Below are positions 9,104 to 17,997 of a DNA stretch of 64,000 bases, piece by piece. Every line of letters begins with the position of its first letter. Position 1 is the first letter of the stretch. This stretch comes from Lysinibacillus sphaericus. Lineage in GTDB: Bacteria > Bacillota > Bacilli > Bacillales_A > Planococcaceae. Position numbers and translations under genes: made by a program. Below the pieces are notes generated by a model. It ran no database searches. It was not told the origin of the DNA and saw nothing but the letters and a program-made list of their open reading frames with translations. The stretch is taken from contig NZ_CP019980.1 in NCBI RefSeq assembly GCF_002982115.1, positions 690,001-754,000 of the forward strand, given 5' to 3'.

Positions 9104-9213
9104 ATACAGGTGTTACATAAAAATAGCGCGAACAATCTATTTAGCAGGAAAATGCTTGTGCACAGTTAGTGTGTTAAACTAGTGTCAAGCAGGATAATAA
9201 GGTGGGAATTAAC

Positions 9214-10362
9214 ATGTCAGTAATTAATTTATTAAAAGAAGAATTGCAAGCAAAATGGAACTTTGAAGAAGCGATGAAAATTCAAGAAGAAATGATTCCA
9301 GCAATGCTTGAAGGCAAAGATATTGTAGCAGAATCACCGACAGGCTCAGGTAAGACATTGGCCTATGTGTTGCCATTACTAAATAAAGTAAATGGGGCGA
9401 AAAAGCAAACACAAGGACTGATTGTTGCGCCGTCTCAAGAATTAGCAATGCAAATTGTCGAGGTCATCCGTGAATGGATTGCAGGTACTGATATTACAGT
9501 ACAACAACTAATTGGTGGAGCAAACTCTGCAAGACAAATCGAGAAGTTAAAGAAGAAACCGACAATCGTAGTTGGTACACCAGGTCGCCTAAACGAATTA
9601 GTGCGTTCAGGGAAATTAAAGTTAAAAGAAATTGAAACAGTTATTTTAGATGAATGCGATCAGCTATTGAGCCGCGAGTATCGCGTTGTCGTAAAATCAT
9701 TTATCGAAGGTGCGGCTTACGGGCGCCAAGTAGTTGTGGTTTCTGCGACAATTACGGAGGAAATTGAATTAGTCGCTAGCCGCATGATGTTTGAACCTTT
9801 ACGTTTCAAAATTAAACCTGAAGATATGGTGAAGGTTGGCAAAGTTGTCCATTCATTTGTGAAAGTAGAAGAACGTGATAAAACGGACTTATTACGTAGA
9901 ATGGCGCATACAGAAGGGTTACGTGCGCTTGCTTTTGTCAATAATATCGATCAATTATTAATGAAAGAAACGAAGTTACAATATCGTTCAGCGCCAATTG
10001 TTACTTTACATTCTGACATGAAAAAAGAAGAGCGTAAAAAAGCATTAGATGCATTTCGTAAAGGTGAAGCGCGTATTTTAATCGCCACTGATATAGCTGC
10101 ACGTGGTTTAGATATTGCCGGTTTAACACATGTTATTCATGTCGATGTACCACGTACAATTGAACAGTATTTGCATCGTTCAGGCCGTACTGGTCGAGCG
10201 GGAGCAGATGGTGAAGTCCTTACGTTGTTATCATACAACGATGAAAAAACATATAAAAAGTGGACGCGTGAAGTTCCTGGCAAACCTGTGCAAAAAATAT
10301 GGCACGATGGCAAGCTAGTAGAAGGTAATTCAAAAACAATTGGACAAAAGCGAGGGAAATAA
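9214..10362 (+). CDS. yfmL: DEAD-box RNA helicase (YfmL-like)
   Basis: About 382 residues, close to the length of B. subtilis YfmL, a helicase linked to ribosome assembly. Helicase motifs in order: SPTGSGKT (motif I, about 41-48), VGTPGRL, ILDECD (motif II with Cys in place of Ala), VSATIT (motif III), ARGLDIAG and YLHRSGRTGRAG (motif VI). There is no long C-terminal RNA-binding tail, which separates it from CshA/CshB. The ATG at 9214 is 7 nt after AAGGTGGG; the upstream GTG is part of that site. The next gene begins 1 bp after the stop. Confidence 0.82.
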   Translation: MSVINLLKEELQAKWNFEEAMKIQEEMIPAMLEGKDIVAESPTGSGKTLAYVLPLLNKVNGAKKQTQGLIVAPSQELAMQIVEVIREWIAGTDITVQQLIGGANSARQIEKLKKKPTIVVGTPGRLNELVRSGKLKLKEIETVILDECDQLLSREYRVVVKSFIEGAAYGRQVVVVSATITEEIELVASRMMFEPLRFKIKPEDMVKVGKVVHSFVKVEERDKTDLLRRMAHTEGLRALAFVNNIDQLLMKETKLQYRSAPIVTLHSDMKKEERKKALDAFRKGEARILIATDIAARGLDIAGLTHVIHVDVPRTIEQYLHRSGRTGRAGADGEVLTLLSYNDEKTYKKWTREVPGKPVQKIWHDGKLVEGNSKTIGQKRGK

Positions 10363-10363
10363 T

Positions 10364-11593
10364 ATGACATTTGAAGAAAAATTACAAGCATATGCCGAAC
10401 TTGCGGTGAAGGTTGGTGTTAATATTCAACCTGGGCAATACTTATTAGTTAATACTTCGGTGGAAGCAATAGACTTTGCGCGTTTAGTAGTGAAAGAGGC
10501 ATACAAGGCTGGTGCTGGTCGTGTTCATGTGAATTTTTCAGATGATGAAATGGATCGCGCTTATTTCGAGCATGCGTCTGATGAAGAATTTAATCGTTTC
10601 CCCGAATGGGTTGTTAAAATGCGTGATGAGTTAATCGAACGCAAAGGGGCATTATTATGGATTGATGCCGCAGATCCAGACAAATTAACGGGTATTTCAG
10701 CTGAGCGATTAGCCACACACCAAAAAGTATCAGGTGCTGCATTGAAAAACTATCGCAATGCCGTGATGAAGGATTTAATCGCTTGGTCGATTGTAGCTGT
10801 ACCTTCAGCCAAATGGGCAGGAAAAGTATTCCCGAGTTTAGACGTGGAAAAACAAGTACCAGCGCTATGGGAAGCAATCTTTAAAACGGTGCATATTGGT
10901 GAAGGCAATGCGGTTGAAAACTGGCGTACACATGTTGCAAACTTAGAATCACGAGCTGCATTATTAAATAATAAAAAATATGCAAAACTACATTATACTG
11001 CACCAGGCACAGATTTAACGATTGCTTTAGCACCACAGCATAAGTGGTTAACGGGTGGGAGCAGAACACCTGAAGGTACTGTATTTATCGCTAATATGCC
11101 GACGGAAGAAGTGTATACCTTACCAATGAAACAAGGTGTCGAGGGGTATGTAAGCAATACCAAGCCATTAGTATACCAAGGCAATATTATTGATGGCTTT
11201 AAGCTTACCTTTGAAGAAGGAAAAATTATTGATGCACAAGCGCAAGTTGGGCATGATTTATTGCAAGAGTTAATCGCTGTCGATGAAGGATCTTGTTATT
11301 TAGGAGAAGTTGCACTTGTCCCACATGAATCCCCAATTTCAGCTTCAGAGATCTTATATTTTAATACATTATTTGATGAAAATGCATCCAACCATTTAGC
11401 GATTGGTGAAGCGTATCCAACTTGTTTAGAAGGTGGAAGAGATTTAGAAAATGGTCAACTTGAAGCATTAGGTGCCAATATTTCAGTAACACATGAGGAC
11501 TTTATGATTGGTAGCGGCGACATGGATATTGACGGTATTTTACCAGATGGCACTGTGGAGCCAATTTTCCGTAAAGGTAGCTGGGCTTTTTAA
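10364..11593 (+). CDS. M29 family aminopeptidase
   Basis: A 409-residue aminopeptidase of the M29 (AmpS/AmpT) family, co-catalytic metal enzymes that remove N-terminal residues in the cytoplasm. Family stretches seen include YAELAVKVGVNIQPGQ at the N-terminus, YTAPGTDLTI, ANMPTEEVYTLP, and NHLAIGEAYP with HEDFMIGSGDMDIDG near the end. It starts 1 bp after the helicase stop; GAGGGA within the helicase end serves as ribosome-binding site, so the two are likely co-transcribed. A paralogue is encoded at 24350-25585 on the other strand. Confidence 0.92.
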   Translation: MTFEEKLQAYAELAVKVGVNIQPGQYLLVNTSVEAIDFARLVVKEAYKAGAGRVHVNFSDDEMDRAYFEHASDEEFNRFPEWVVKMRDELIERKGALLWIDAADPDKLTGISAERLATHQKVSGAALKNYRNAVMKDLIAWSIVAVPSAKWAGKVFPSLDVEKQVPALWEAIFKTVHIGEGNAVENWRTHVANLESRAALLNNKKYAKLHYTAPGTDLTIALAPQHKWLTGGSRTPEGTVFIANMPTEEVYTLPMKQGVEGYVSNTKPLVYQGNIIDGFKLTFEEGKIIDAQAQVGHDLLQELIAVDEGSCYLGEVALVPHESPISASEILYFNTLFDENASNHLAIGEAYPTCLEGGRDLENGQLEALGANISVTHEDFMIGSGDMDIDGILPDGTVEPIFRKGSWAF

Positions 11594-11625
11594 TAGATTA
11601 ACGACATTTATTGTGAGGTGAGCAG

Positions 11626-12558
11626 ATGAAACGACTAATAAGCCTAGTAAGTATAACTGTACTTTCGTTAACACTTGGTGTTTCATCTGCCTTTGCACGT
11701 GGTGAAAATTATGTAGCACTTGGAGATTCCTTAGCGGCAGGTCAAACACCGTATCAGGAAATTGATGCAGGTTATAGCGATTTGGTTGCGATGCGATTAG
11801 GAATGATTGGGCAATTGAATCACTATACAAAGCAGCTCGCTTTTCCTGGTTTCACAACGGCAGATGTTTTAGAGCGTGTTAAGTCTGAAGAAGCAAGCGC
11901 GCTACTAGCCAATGCAACGCTAATTACTATTTCCGCAGGTGCCAATGATTTACTACGTCTTGTGCAGGTTAACCCATCAGCTGGTACGTTAACATTTTCA
12001 CAGCTTCAAGTAGATTTTGCGTTAAATAGTGCGCGAAAAAATATGGCGGATTTATTAGCTGAGTTGAAATTACGTGCACCCAATGCAAAAGTCTATGTCA
12101 TGGGCTATTATTTTGCCTATCCCACTGTACATGCAACACAAAAAGAGGGAACGAATGCACAGCTCTTAAAGTTAAATACGATTTTAGAACAACAAGCTGA
12201 GCAGGCAGGGATGACTTATGTTAATGTCTACGATGCTTTTGGCTTGCAAGCTACTCACTATTTGCCAAATATGGCAGATGTCCATCCTAATTTTGAAGGA
12301 TATCGTCAAATGGCAAATGCCTTTTTAAAATCGTATAGCGGTAGTGATGGCTTAGCTATTTCTACTACAGAGTTGCCTAAGCCGAACCCTATGACATTTC
12401 AGGAAATAATGGAGAAACAAGCAGAGTCCAACGAAAAACCTGTAGTGGAACAACAAGAGAAAGTCGCAACCGTCAGAAGCATTCAAGGTTTTATTGGCTA
12501 TGCTACTTTTATAGAAAAGGTCAAAGCCAATCAATCCATACAGCCACAACGAATTTAA
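11626..12558 (+). CDS. Secreted GDSL/SGNH-family esterase
   Basis: A 310-residue protein with a signal peptide (MKRL, hydrophobic core, AFA at about 23-25). It is followed by YVALGDSLAAG (block I nucleophile Ser), SAGANDLL (block III with Asn) and ADVHPNFEGY (block V Asp-x-x-His). These are the marks of SGNH hydrolases acting as lipases, esterases or deacetylases. Residues beyond about 245 form a charged Pro/Glu/Gln-rich tail unlike the catalytic fold. It is 32 bp after the M29 gene and could be read through from it. The substrate is not predictable. Confidence 0.85.
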   Translation: MKRLISLVSITVLSLTLGVSSAFARGENYVALGDSLAAGQTPYQEIDAGYSDLVAMRLGMIGQLNHYTKQLAFPGFTTADVLERVKSEEASALLANATLITISAGANDLLRLVQVNPSAGTLTFSQLQVDFALNSARKNMADLLAELKLRAPNAKVYVMGYYFAYPTVHATQKEGTNAQLLKLNTILEQQAEQAGMTYVNVYDAFGLQATHYLPNMADVHPNFEGYRQMANAFLKSYSGSDGLAISTTELPKPNPMTFQEIMEKQAESNEKPVVEQQEKVATVRSIQGFIGYATFIEKVKANQSIQPQRI

Positions 12559-12580
12559 GTGGAAAAACACCAAGAACAAA

Positions 12581-12645
12581 AGTATGCTAAGTACATAAAT
12601 TGCCACCTATTAGGAGCAATTTAAACAACTTAGCATACTTTTTTA
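12581..12645 (+). terminator. Nested two-stem terminator
   Basis: An outer perfect 12-bp stem (AGTATGCTAAGT / ACTTAGCATACT) encloses a second inverted repeat (AAATTGC / GCAATTT) and ends in TTTTTT. Confidence 0.75.
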
Positions 12646-12670
12646 GTGCCACTGTTTGTGTGCCTTGTGC

Positions 12671-12760
12671 GGGTGCCAGTCACCCAAACGATTCTGAATT
12701 TAACGGGTGTCTGGCACCGAAACAATTCTGAATTTAACGAGTGCCAGTCACCCAAAAAGG
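12671..12760. repeat. Tandem copies of a dispersed GTGCCAGTCACC repeat
   Basis: Two and a half direct copies of a unit of about 34 bp. Each starts with the imperfect palindrome GGTGCCAGTCACC or GGTGTCTGGCACC and continues with AAACAATTCTGAATTTAACG; the third copy is truncated. Single copies recur at 17051, 17116, 29376 (minus) and 50132 (minus). No open frame uses it. Confidence 0.8.
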
Positions 12761-12817
12761 AATATAGTTGCAGTCATGATAAAATAAAAGAAAAGCAAAA
12801 CAGGAGGTGCATAGACA

Positions 12818-13975
12818 ATGAAAATATTCCATACAGCCGATTGGCATTTAGGAAAACTTGTACAAGGTATCTATATGACCGAGGATCAGCGTTATATTTT
12901 ACAGCAATTTTTGCAAGCGATTGAAGAAGAACAACCTGATGCAATTATTGTAGCAGGCGATTTATATGATCGTTCAATGCCACCTGTAGAGGCCGTTAAC
13001 TTATTAAACGATGTTTTCGCAGAAATTGTACTTGAAAAGAAAATTCCGGTGTTAGCAGTTGCCGGAAATCATGACAGTGCAGGACGATTAAATTTTGGTA
13101 GTCGTCTTATGCGAGATAGTGGGTTACATATCGTAGGGCAATTCACAAAAGAACATTCACCAATCGTTCTGACAGATGAATTCGGTGAGGTGCATTTTCA
13201 CCTAGTGCCATATGCAGAACCAGCCTCCGTACGCACTATTTTAGAAGATGATACGATTCAGTCACATCAAGATGCAATGCAAAAAATCATCGCCCATATT
13301 CAGCAAACGATGGATACAACAAAGCGGCATATTTTTATTGGACATGCTTTTGTGACGAAATATGGCTTTGAAGAAGATAATACAAGTGATTCGGAACGGC
13401 CGCTATCCATCGGTGGGTCAGATTGCGTGGACGCTGCCCTATTTGAACATTTCAACTATACGGCACTTGGCCATTTGCATAAAGCTCACTTTGTACTGAA
13501 TAACACAATCCGTTATGCAGGTTCACCGTTGAAATATTCGTTGTCGGAACATTTGCATGAGAAAGGCTTTTTAATTGTAGAGCTAGATGCTAATGGACAT
13601 GTAGAGGTTAACAAACGCAAGCTTGTGCCAAGACGTGATCTACGAGTGGTGGAAGGCTTCATGGATGATTTATTACAACTACCACCATGTGATGATTATG
13701 TCTTTGTACGATTAACAGACACGACACCTGTAGCCTCACCGATGGAGCGAATCCGTACTGTTTTTCCACATGCAATGCATATTGAACGTAAAGCATCACG
13801 AATACAAGTAGCCCAAGAAATACAAGCTGTTGAAACGGAAAAAGTAGAGGATATTGACTTGTTTCGTGGATTTTATGCAGATGTTTTGGGCGATCAACCT
13901 GATCCAGAAACCGAGCGTTTGTTTTTAGAGATGCTACAAGAATTATTAGATGAGGAACGGGAGGCAGTGCGATGA
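12818..13975 (+). CDS. sbcD: Exonuclease SbcCD subunit D
   Basis: A 385-residue Mre11-type nuclease subunit. Phosphoesterase motifs are clear: HTADWHLGK (about 5-13), AGDLYDRS, AGNHDS, and ALGHLHKAH. With SbcC it opens hairpins and trims protein-blocked DNA ends during repair. The ATG follows CAGGAGGTG. The stop overlaps the sbcC start (ATGA), as in many Bacillota, so the subunits are made together. Confidence 0.96.
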   Translation: MKIFHTADWHLGKLVQGIYMTEDQRYILQQFLQAIEEEQPDAIIVAGDLYDRSMPPVEAVNLLNDVFAEIVLEKKIPVLAVAGNHDSAGRLNFGSRLMRDSGLHIVGQFTKEHSPIVLTDEFGEVHFHLVPYAEPASVRTILEDDTIQSHQDAMQKIIAHIQQTMDTTKRHIFIGHAFVTKYGFEEDNTSDSERPLSIGGSDCVDAALFEHFNYTALGHLHKAHFVLNNTIRYAGSPLKYSLSEHLHEKGFLIVELDANGHVEVNKRKLVPRRDLRVVEGFMDDLLQLPPCDDYVFVRLTDTTPVASPMERIRTVFPHAMHIERKASRIQVAQEIQAVETEKVEDIDLFRGFYADVLGDQPDPETERLFLEMLQELLDEEREAVR

Positions 13976-16900
13976 AACCACTCAAGTTAACGATTACTGC
14001 TTTCGGTCCATATAAACATACAGAAGTGATTGATTTCCAACAGCTTGGAGAGTACCGTTTATTTGCTATTTCAGGCAAAACAGGCGCTGGGAAAACGACG
14101 ATTTTTGATGCGATTTGTTATGCGTTGTATGGTGCAGGAAGTGGTGAAGATCGTCAGGATACAGCTATGCTTCGGAGTGGCTTTGCTGCGGATGATGTTT
14201 ACACCGCAGTAGAATTGGTATTTGAAATGCGCGGTAAAGTGTATCACATTTTACGCCAACCGGGTCATATTAAAGCAAAAAATAAAAGTGTCACTGGAAG
14301 AAAAGTTGAACTAGCAGAAATAAAGGATGGTAAATTTGACTTTAGTATAGTGGAGAAGCAGCAAACAAATGAAGTAGATAAAAAACTGCTTGAAATTATA
14401 GGGCTAACAAAAGATCAGTTTAGTCAAATTGTGATGTTGCCCCAAGGGGAATTTCGCAAATTATTAACTTCTGATTCCTCCAATAAAGAAGTCATTTTAC
14501 GTAAAATTTTTAAAACAGATCGTTTTAATGCAATGACCAAAAAACTAGATATCAAAAGAAAAGAAGCCGAAAAGGATGTCGAGCGTGCCCAGCAATTGAA
14601 AGAACATTTACTTGGACAAATTGCAGGTGCATTACCACAACGGTCATCAACACTATTTACTTGTATAAGCAATAATACGGATAATATGCATCAACTAAAA
14701 AATGCCCTTGAAGAAGAGCAATTCTTTTATAATGCTAGTATCCAAACGGAGCAGCTCCGCTATGAAGAAGCCTATGCGCATCATCAAAAGGAACAAGAAT
14801 ATTACAGTATGGCGAAAGCGCTGAACGAGCAGTTCGAGCAACAGGAGCAACGACAAGCCCGTTTGCAAATGCTGTTACAACAACAACCTTTATATACAGC
14901 GAAGGAACAGGAAATACAATTAGCTGAACAAGCGGAGCGTCTTCTTACTTTTGAACAACAGTGTGTAGAATTACGGACTGAGCAAAATCATAAGGAACAA
15001 CTTTATCAGCAAGCGACAATAAATCATCAAAACGCTTTGGCACAACTAGCAATAGCCCAGCAATTATTTTCAGAGGAAGAAGCGAAAGAACCAGCGCGTC
15101 AGCAAATATTGCAACAAGAAATGCAGCTATTAGCGCTGTTACCAAAGTTTGAGGCATTTGAGCGTAATCAGCAACAACTAGAAATAACGCAACAACTTGT
15201 TGATAATGCTAAACGTGCAGTAGCAGATAATCTAAACATTTTAGAAAAAGAGCAAACCCAACTTCAAGAGTTAACAACAACCATTGAGCAATATGAAAAA
15301 CAAATGGAGCCCTATGCGGGTTATTTAGAACAACTTCCAAAGCTTAAAGAACAAGTCACATTATTAGCTCAATTGGAAAAATATGAGCAAGCGAGTGAGC
15401 TAGCTGAGCAAGCGTTTCAAAGGGCGCAACAGCTCTATCAAGAAAGTAATAAAGCGCTACAGACTAAGGAACAACAATGGATTACCAGTCAGGCAAGTAT
15501 TTTAGCAGCCAAGTTAAAAGATGGCGATGCTTGTCCAGTTTGTGGCAGTACAACACACCAATTAACACATAGTGAGCCACTAGCAGTCGTGGATGAAGTG
15601 GAGCTGGAAACAATCCGCGCGACAGCTCATGCAAATGAGAGAAATTATTACGAAAAAGAAGCGACAGTCAAAACAACAAAGCAATTGCTTCAAGAGGTGG
15701 CTGAACAGGTAGAAGCTAGCCATATATCACTAGCTGATCGTGTAGAACTTACAACTTCATTACAATTCATTGAGCAACAAGTTACTGTTTTAAAAATCGT
15801 TAACGATCAACTATCTATCGCACGGACTAAGCTAAAAGAGCAACTGGCAAGAAATGAACAATTGCAACACAAACAAGTCCAGTTAGAGCACTATTTTGCC
15901 GAGCAGTCGAATGAATTAATTAAACAACAAGCAATTGTAGAAGAACAACAAAAGTACATTCCTGAACATGTAAAGTCATTGCAACAATTAAAGCAAACAA
16001 TGGAAGATATAAAATCGCAAAAGAATGCATTACAAGCAGCATGGAACGCAAGTCAGCATAATCTACAAGCAACAAAAGAAGCGTCACATAAGGCAGCTAT
16101 AGCAGAAGAACTGGCAAAAAAAGCCTATGAGGAATTGCAAAACAAACTGAATGAAAAACGAGAACAATTTGTCACAAGCATGAACAATGTAGGTTTTACA
16201 ACATATGAAGCATATGCGGCGGCAAAGCGAAGTGTTGTACAAATCGAGGAATTACGTAAAGCGTGCCGGGATTACGCTTTACAACAGCACTCTTTACAGC
16301 AACAAATCTTAGATGGAGCACAACATCTTGAAGGAAAAGAGAAGCAAAATTTAACGATATTAGAAGACAAGCTTGAGATGTTACGAGCTACATCTGAAGA
16401 AGCATTTAAAATATTGCAACAGACGAAAAATTATGCAACAGCATGTGCTGACTTTATTGTTAAAGTTGATGAAACGGCGAGGGAAATACGGATACTCGAA
16501 AAAGAAGCAGGCCGTGTAAAAGAACTTTACACCGTGTTGAATGGTCAAAATCCTAAAAAACTGTCATTTGAGCGTTATATTCAAATCAATTATTTAGATA
16601 AGATTACAGCAGCAGCCAATCTTCGTTTATTCCATTTATCAAATGGACAGTTTGCATTGCGGCGCTCTGATCGCTTGGAGAAGCATGCCAAGCAAAGTGG
16701 GTTAGGGTTAGATGTGTATGATGCTTATACGGACCAATTAAGAGATGTAAAAACATTATCTGGTGGGGAGAAGTTTAATGCATCATTAAGTCTTGCATTA
16801 GGTATGGCAGATGTTATTCAAAGCTTCCAAGGAAATATTCAGATTGAAACGATGTTTATCGACGAGGGCTTTGGTTCTTTAGATGAGGAAGCGTTAAATA

Positions 16901-17052
16901 AAGCAATTGATACGTTAATTGATTTACAAGATTCAGGAAGAATGATTGGTGTTATTTCACATGTAGCCGAGTTAAAAGCCGCAATGCCAGCCGTTTTACA
17001 TGTTGAAAAAACGTTAAGTGGGCATAGTACAACACACTTTGAAGTAAAGTAG
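13972..17052 (+). CDS. sbcC: Exonuclease SbcCD subunit C
   Basis: A 1026-residue SMC/Rad50-like ATPase. Walker A is GKTGAGKTT near residue 37. Long heptad-rich coiled coils flank the zinc hook CPVCG near residue 521. The C-terminal lobe carries the ABC signature LSGGEK and Walker B MFIDEGFGSLDE. It works with SbcD on DNA hairpins and blocked ends. The coiled coils are strikingly glutamine-rich (QQQ and QQ repeats). It overlaps sbcD by 4 bp. Confidence 0.96.
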   Translation: MKPLKLTITAFGPYKHTEVIDFQQLGEYRLFAISGKTGAGKTTIFDAICYALYGAGSGEDRQDTAMLRSGFAADDVYTAVELVFEMRGKVYHILRQPGHIKAKNKSVTGRKVELAEIKDGKFDFSIVEKQQTNEVDKKLLEIIGLTKDQFSQIVMLPQGEFRKLLTSDSSNKEVILRKIFKTDRFNAMTKKLDIKRKEAEKDVERAQQLKEHLLGQIAGALPQRSSTLFTCISNNTDNMHQLKNALEEEQFFYNASIQTEQLRYEEAYAHHQKEQEYYSMAKALNEQFEQQEQRQARLQMLLQQQPLYTAKEQEIQLAEQAERLLTFEQQCVELRTEQNHKEQLYQQATINHQNALAQLAIAQQLFSEEEAKEPARQQILQQEMQLLALLPKFEAFERNQQQLEITQQLVDNAKRAVADNLNILEKEQTQLQELTTTIEQYEKQMEPYAGYLEQLPKLKEQVTLLAQLEKYEQASELAEQAFQRAQQLYQESNKALQTKEQQWITSQASILAAKLKDGDACPVCGSTTHQLTHSEPLAVVDEVELETIRATAHANERNYYEKEATVKTTKQLLQEVAEQVEASHISLADRVELTTSLQFIEQQVTVLKIVNDQLSIARTKLKEQLARNEQLQHKQVQLEHYFAEQSNELIKQQAIVEEQQKYIPEHVKSLQQLKQTMEDIKSQKNALQAAWNASQHNLQATKEASHKAAIAEELAKKAYEELQNKLNEKREQFVTSMNNVGFTTYEAYAAAKRSVVQIEELRKACRDYALQQHSLQQQILDGAQHLEGKEKQNLTILEDKLEMLRATSEEAFKILQQTKNYATACADFIVKVDETAREIRILEKEAGRVKELYTVLNGQNPKKLSFERYIQINYLDKITAAANLRLFHLSNGQFALRRSDRLEKHAKQSGLGLDVYDAYTDQLRDVKTLSGGEKFNASLSLALGMADVIQSFQGNIQIETMFIDEGFGSLDEEALNKAIDTLIDLQDSGRMIGVISHVAELKAAMPAVLHVEKTLSGHSTTHFEVK

Positions 17053-17077
17053 TGCCAGTCACCCAAACAATTCTAAA
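17051..17077. repeat. GTGCCAGTCACCC dispersed repeat, single copy
   Basis: AGTGCCAGTCACCCAAACAA and the following TTCTAAA match the unit at 12671-12760. It begins at the last bases of sbcC. Confidence 0.7.
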
Positions 17078-17078
17078 T

Positions 17079-17114
17079 AAAACCCACTTGCACTGTGTGG
17101 TGTAAGTGGGTTTT
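17079..17114 (+). terminator. Intrinsic terminator after sbcC
   Basis: A perfect 11-bp stem, AAAACCCACTT / AAGTGGGTTTT, with a 14-nt loop. Confidence 0.8.
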
Positions 17115-17115
17115 G

Positions 17116-17137
17116 TGTGCCAGTCACTCAAACAATT
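17116..17137. repeat. GTGCCAGTCAC dispersed repeat, single copy
   Basis: TGTGCCAGTCACTCAAACAA is a further copy of the 12671-type unit, so two copies bracket the sbcC terminator. Confidence 0.65.
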
Positions 17138-17154
17138 AAAAGAAGTCAGTGCAC

Positions 17155-17277
17155 CTATTTTCTGCGTGTTGATACGTAAGGTGTTGTCCCTTTTTTTGCA
17201 GCGACTACTTTTTTGACAATAGGAATGACAATAGGTGCAAATTTTATAGCGGTTTTCACTACTTTTGATACTTTCAT
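17155..17277 (-). CDS. Small cationic hydrophobic peptide (40 aa)
   Basis: A 40-residue product with about 11 Lys/Arg and no acidic residue: a basic N-terminus (MKVSKVVKTAIK), a short hydrophobic centre (FAPIVIPIV), then KKVVAAKKG and a basic end. AAGGAG lies about 10 nt before the ATG. It resembles a small membrane-active or nucleic-acid-binding peptide, but I recognise no family. It lies 28 bp downstream of the DUF4870-like gene on the same strand, so the two may be co-transcribed. Confidence 0.55.
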   Translation of the reverse strand: MKVSKVVKTAIKFAPIVIPIVKKVVAAKKGTTPYVSTRRK

Positions 17278-17305
17278 GAATACGACATCTCCTTAGTACT
17301 AAATT

Positions 17306-17638
17306 TTAACGTATAACTCGTACAGCTTGCACAATATTCCAAATGACAATACCTAATGATACGAGTAAATAAATTGCAAATGAAGCAAACCAAATGATAA
17401 TGAATGTATTCCCATTTGAAGAAGGATCAAACGTGTTCAATGACATTGAAGAAAATATAGAGATAGCAAAGAAAATGATACCCAAGACTAACGGAATCAA
17501 GTGAGAAATAAGTGCTCGAATGGAATGTCTTTTGACTTCACTATCTTTTGAAACAAAGTAAACGACTAATGGAACGACAAATGGTGCAATAAAAACACTG
17601 AGATAACTAAACGCAGATAAAACTTTTTGATTCTCCAT
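17306..17638 (-). CDS. DUF4870-like small membrane protein
   Basis: A 110-residue protein with about three membrane segments: LSVFIAPFVVPLVVYF; an amphipathic stretch HSIRALISHLIPLVLGIIFF; and a C-terminal pair around FIIIWFASFAIYLLVSLGIV. The 'fl.P.vv.. ..s.fvr.har.al' layout is typical of the DUF4870 (Tic20-like) family, whose function is unknown. The start ATG at 17638 is preceded by GGGAGGAAC. It is divergent from the TPP riboswitch. Confidence 0.7.
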   Translation of the reverse strand: MENQKVLSAFSYLSVFIAPFVVPLVVYFVSKDSEVKRHSIRALISHLIPLVLGIIFFAISIFSSMSLNTFDPSSNGNTFIIIWFASFAIYLLVSLGIVIWNIVQAVRVIR

Positions 17639-17709
17639 AATTGTTCCTCCCTTTTTAATATTTACGCATAGAAAGCGTAAAAGTTTCAAAAAAATAATTG
17701 AGGAAAAGG

Positions 17710-17738
17710 TTGTAATACCAAAGGTGTTTGCGTACAAT
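17710..17738 (+). promoter_or_regulatory. Sigma-A promoter of the thiT transcript
   Basis: TTGTAA, 17 nt, TACAAT, lying about 30 nt upstream of the TPP riboswitch aptamer. Confidence 0.65.
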
Positions 17739-17767
17739 GAGGGTGTTCAATAAAAATGAGATGTAAC

Positions 17768-17862
17768 GACCACAAGGGGAGCTGATGATGTCAGCTGAGA
17801 CTGGGCACGTAATGCCTTTACTCTTTGAACCTGTAAGTTAACACTTGCGTAGGGATGTGGAT
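17768..17862 (+). ncRNA. TPP riboswitch (THI element)
   Basis: The conserved parts appear in order: AAGGGGAGCTGATG, GTCAGCTGAGACTGG, CTCTTTGAACCTGTAAG and GCGTAGGGATGTGG. CCACA at the 5' end pairs with TGTGG at the 3' end to form P1. It precedes thiT by about 135 nt, which matches known thiamine pyrophosphate control of that gene. Confidence 0.95.
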
Positions 17863-17878
17863 AGAAACCGACACTTTT

Positions 17879-17912
17879 ACGATGTGAGGCTCTGTCCTGG
17901 CATCGTTTTTTT
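17879..17912 (+). terminator. Riboswitch-controlled terminator upstream of thiT
   Basis: ACGATG (17879-17884) pairs with CATCGT (17901-17906), with an inner AGG/CCT, and runs into seven T. It lies between the TPP aptamer and thiT, where an expression-platform terminator is expected. The mutually exclusive antiterminator was not worked out. Confidence 0.6.
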
Positions 17913-17997
17913 ATGCCGGATTGAGGTGCACATCCAAATAATTGTTTTCTATTCCTGCTCTTGTATCCTACATCGGAACAAAGGAGAGAATAATAGT

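Noticed and set aside
12646..12924. Open frame of 92 codons across the repeat and the start of sbcD
   Set aside because: It overlaps sbcD in another frame, crosses the tandem repeat and has no ribosome-binding site.
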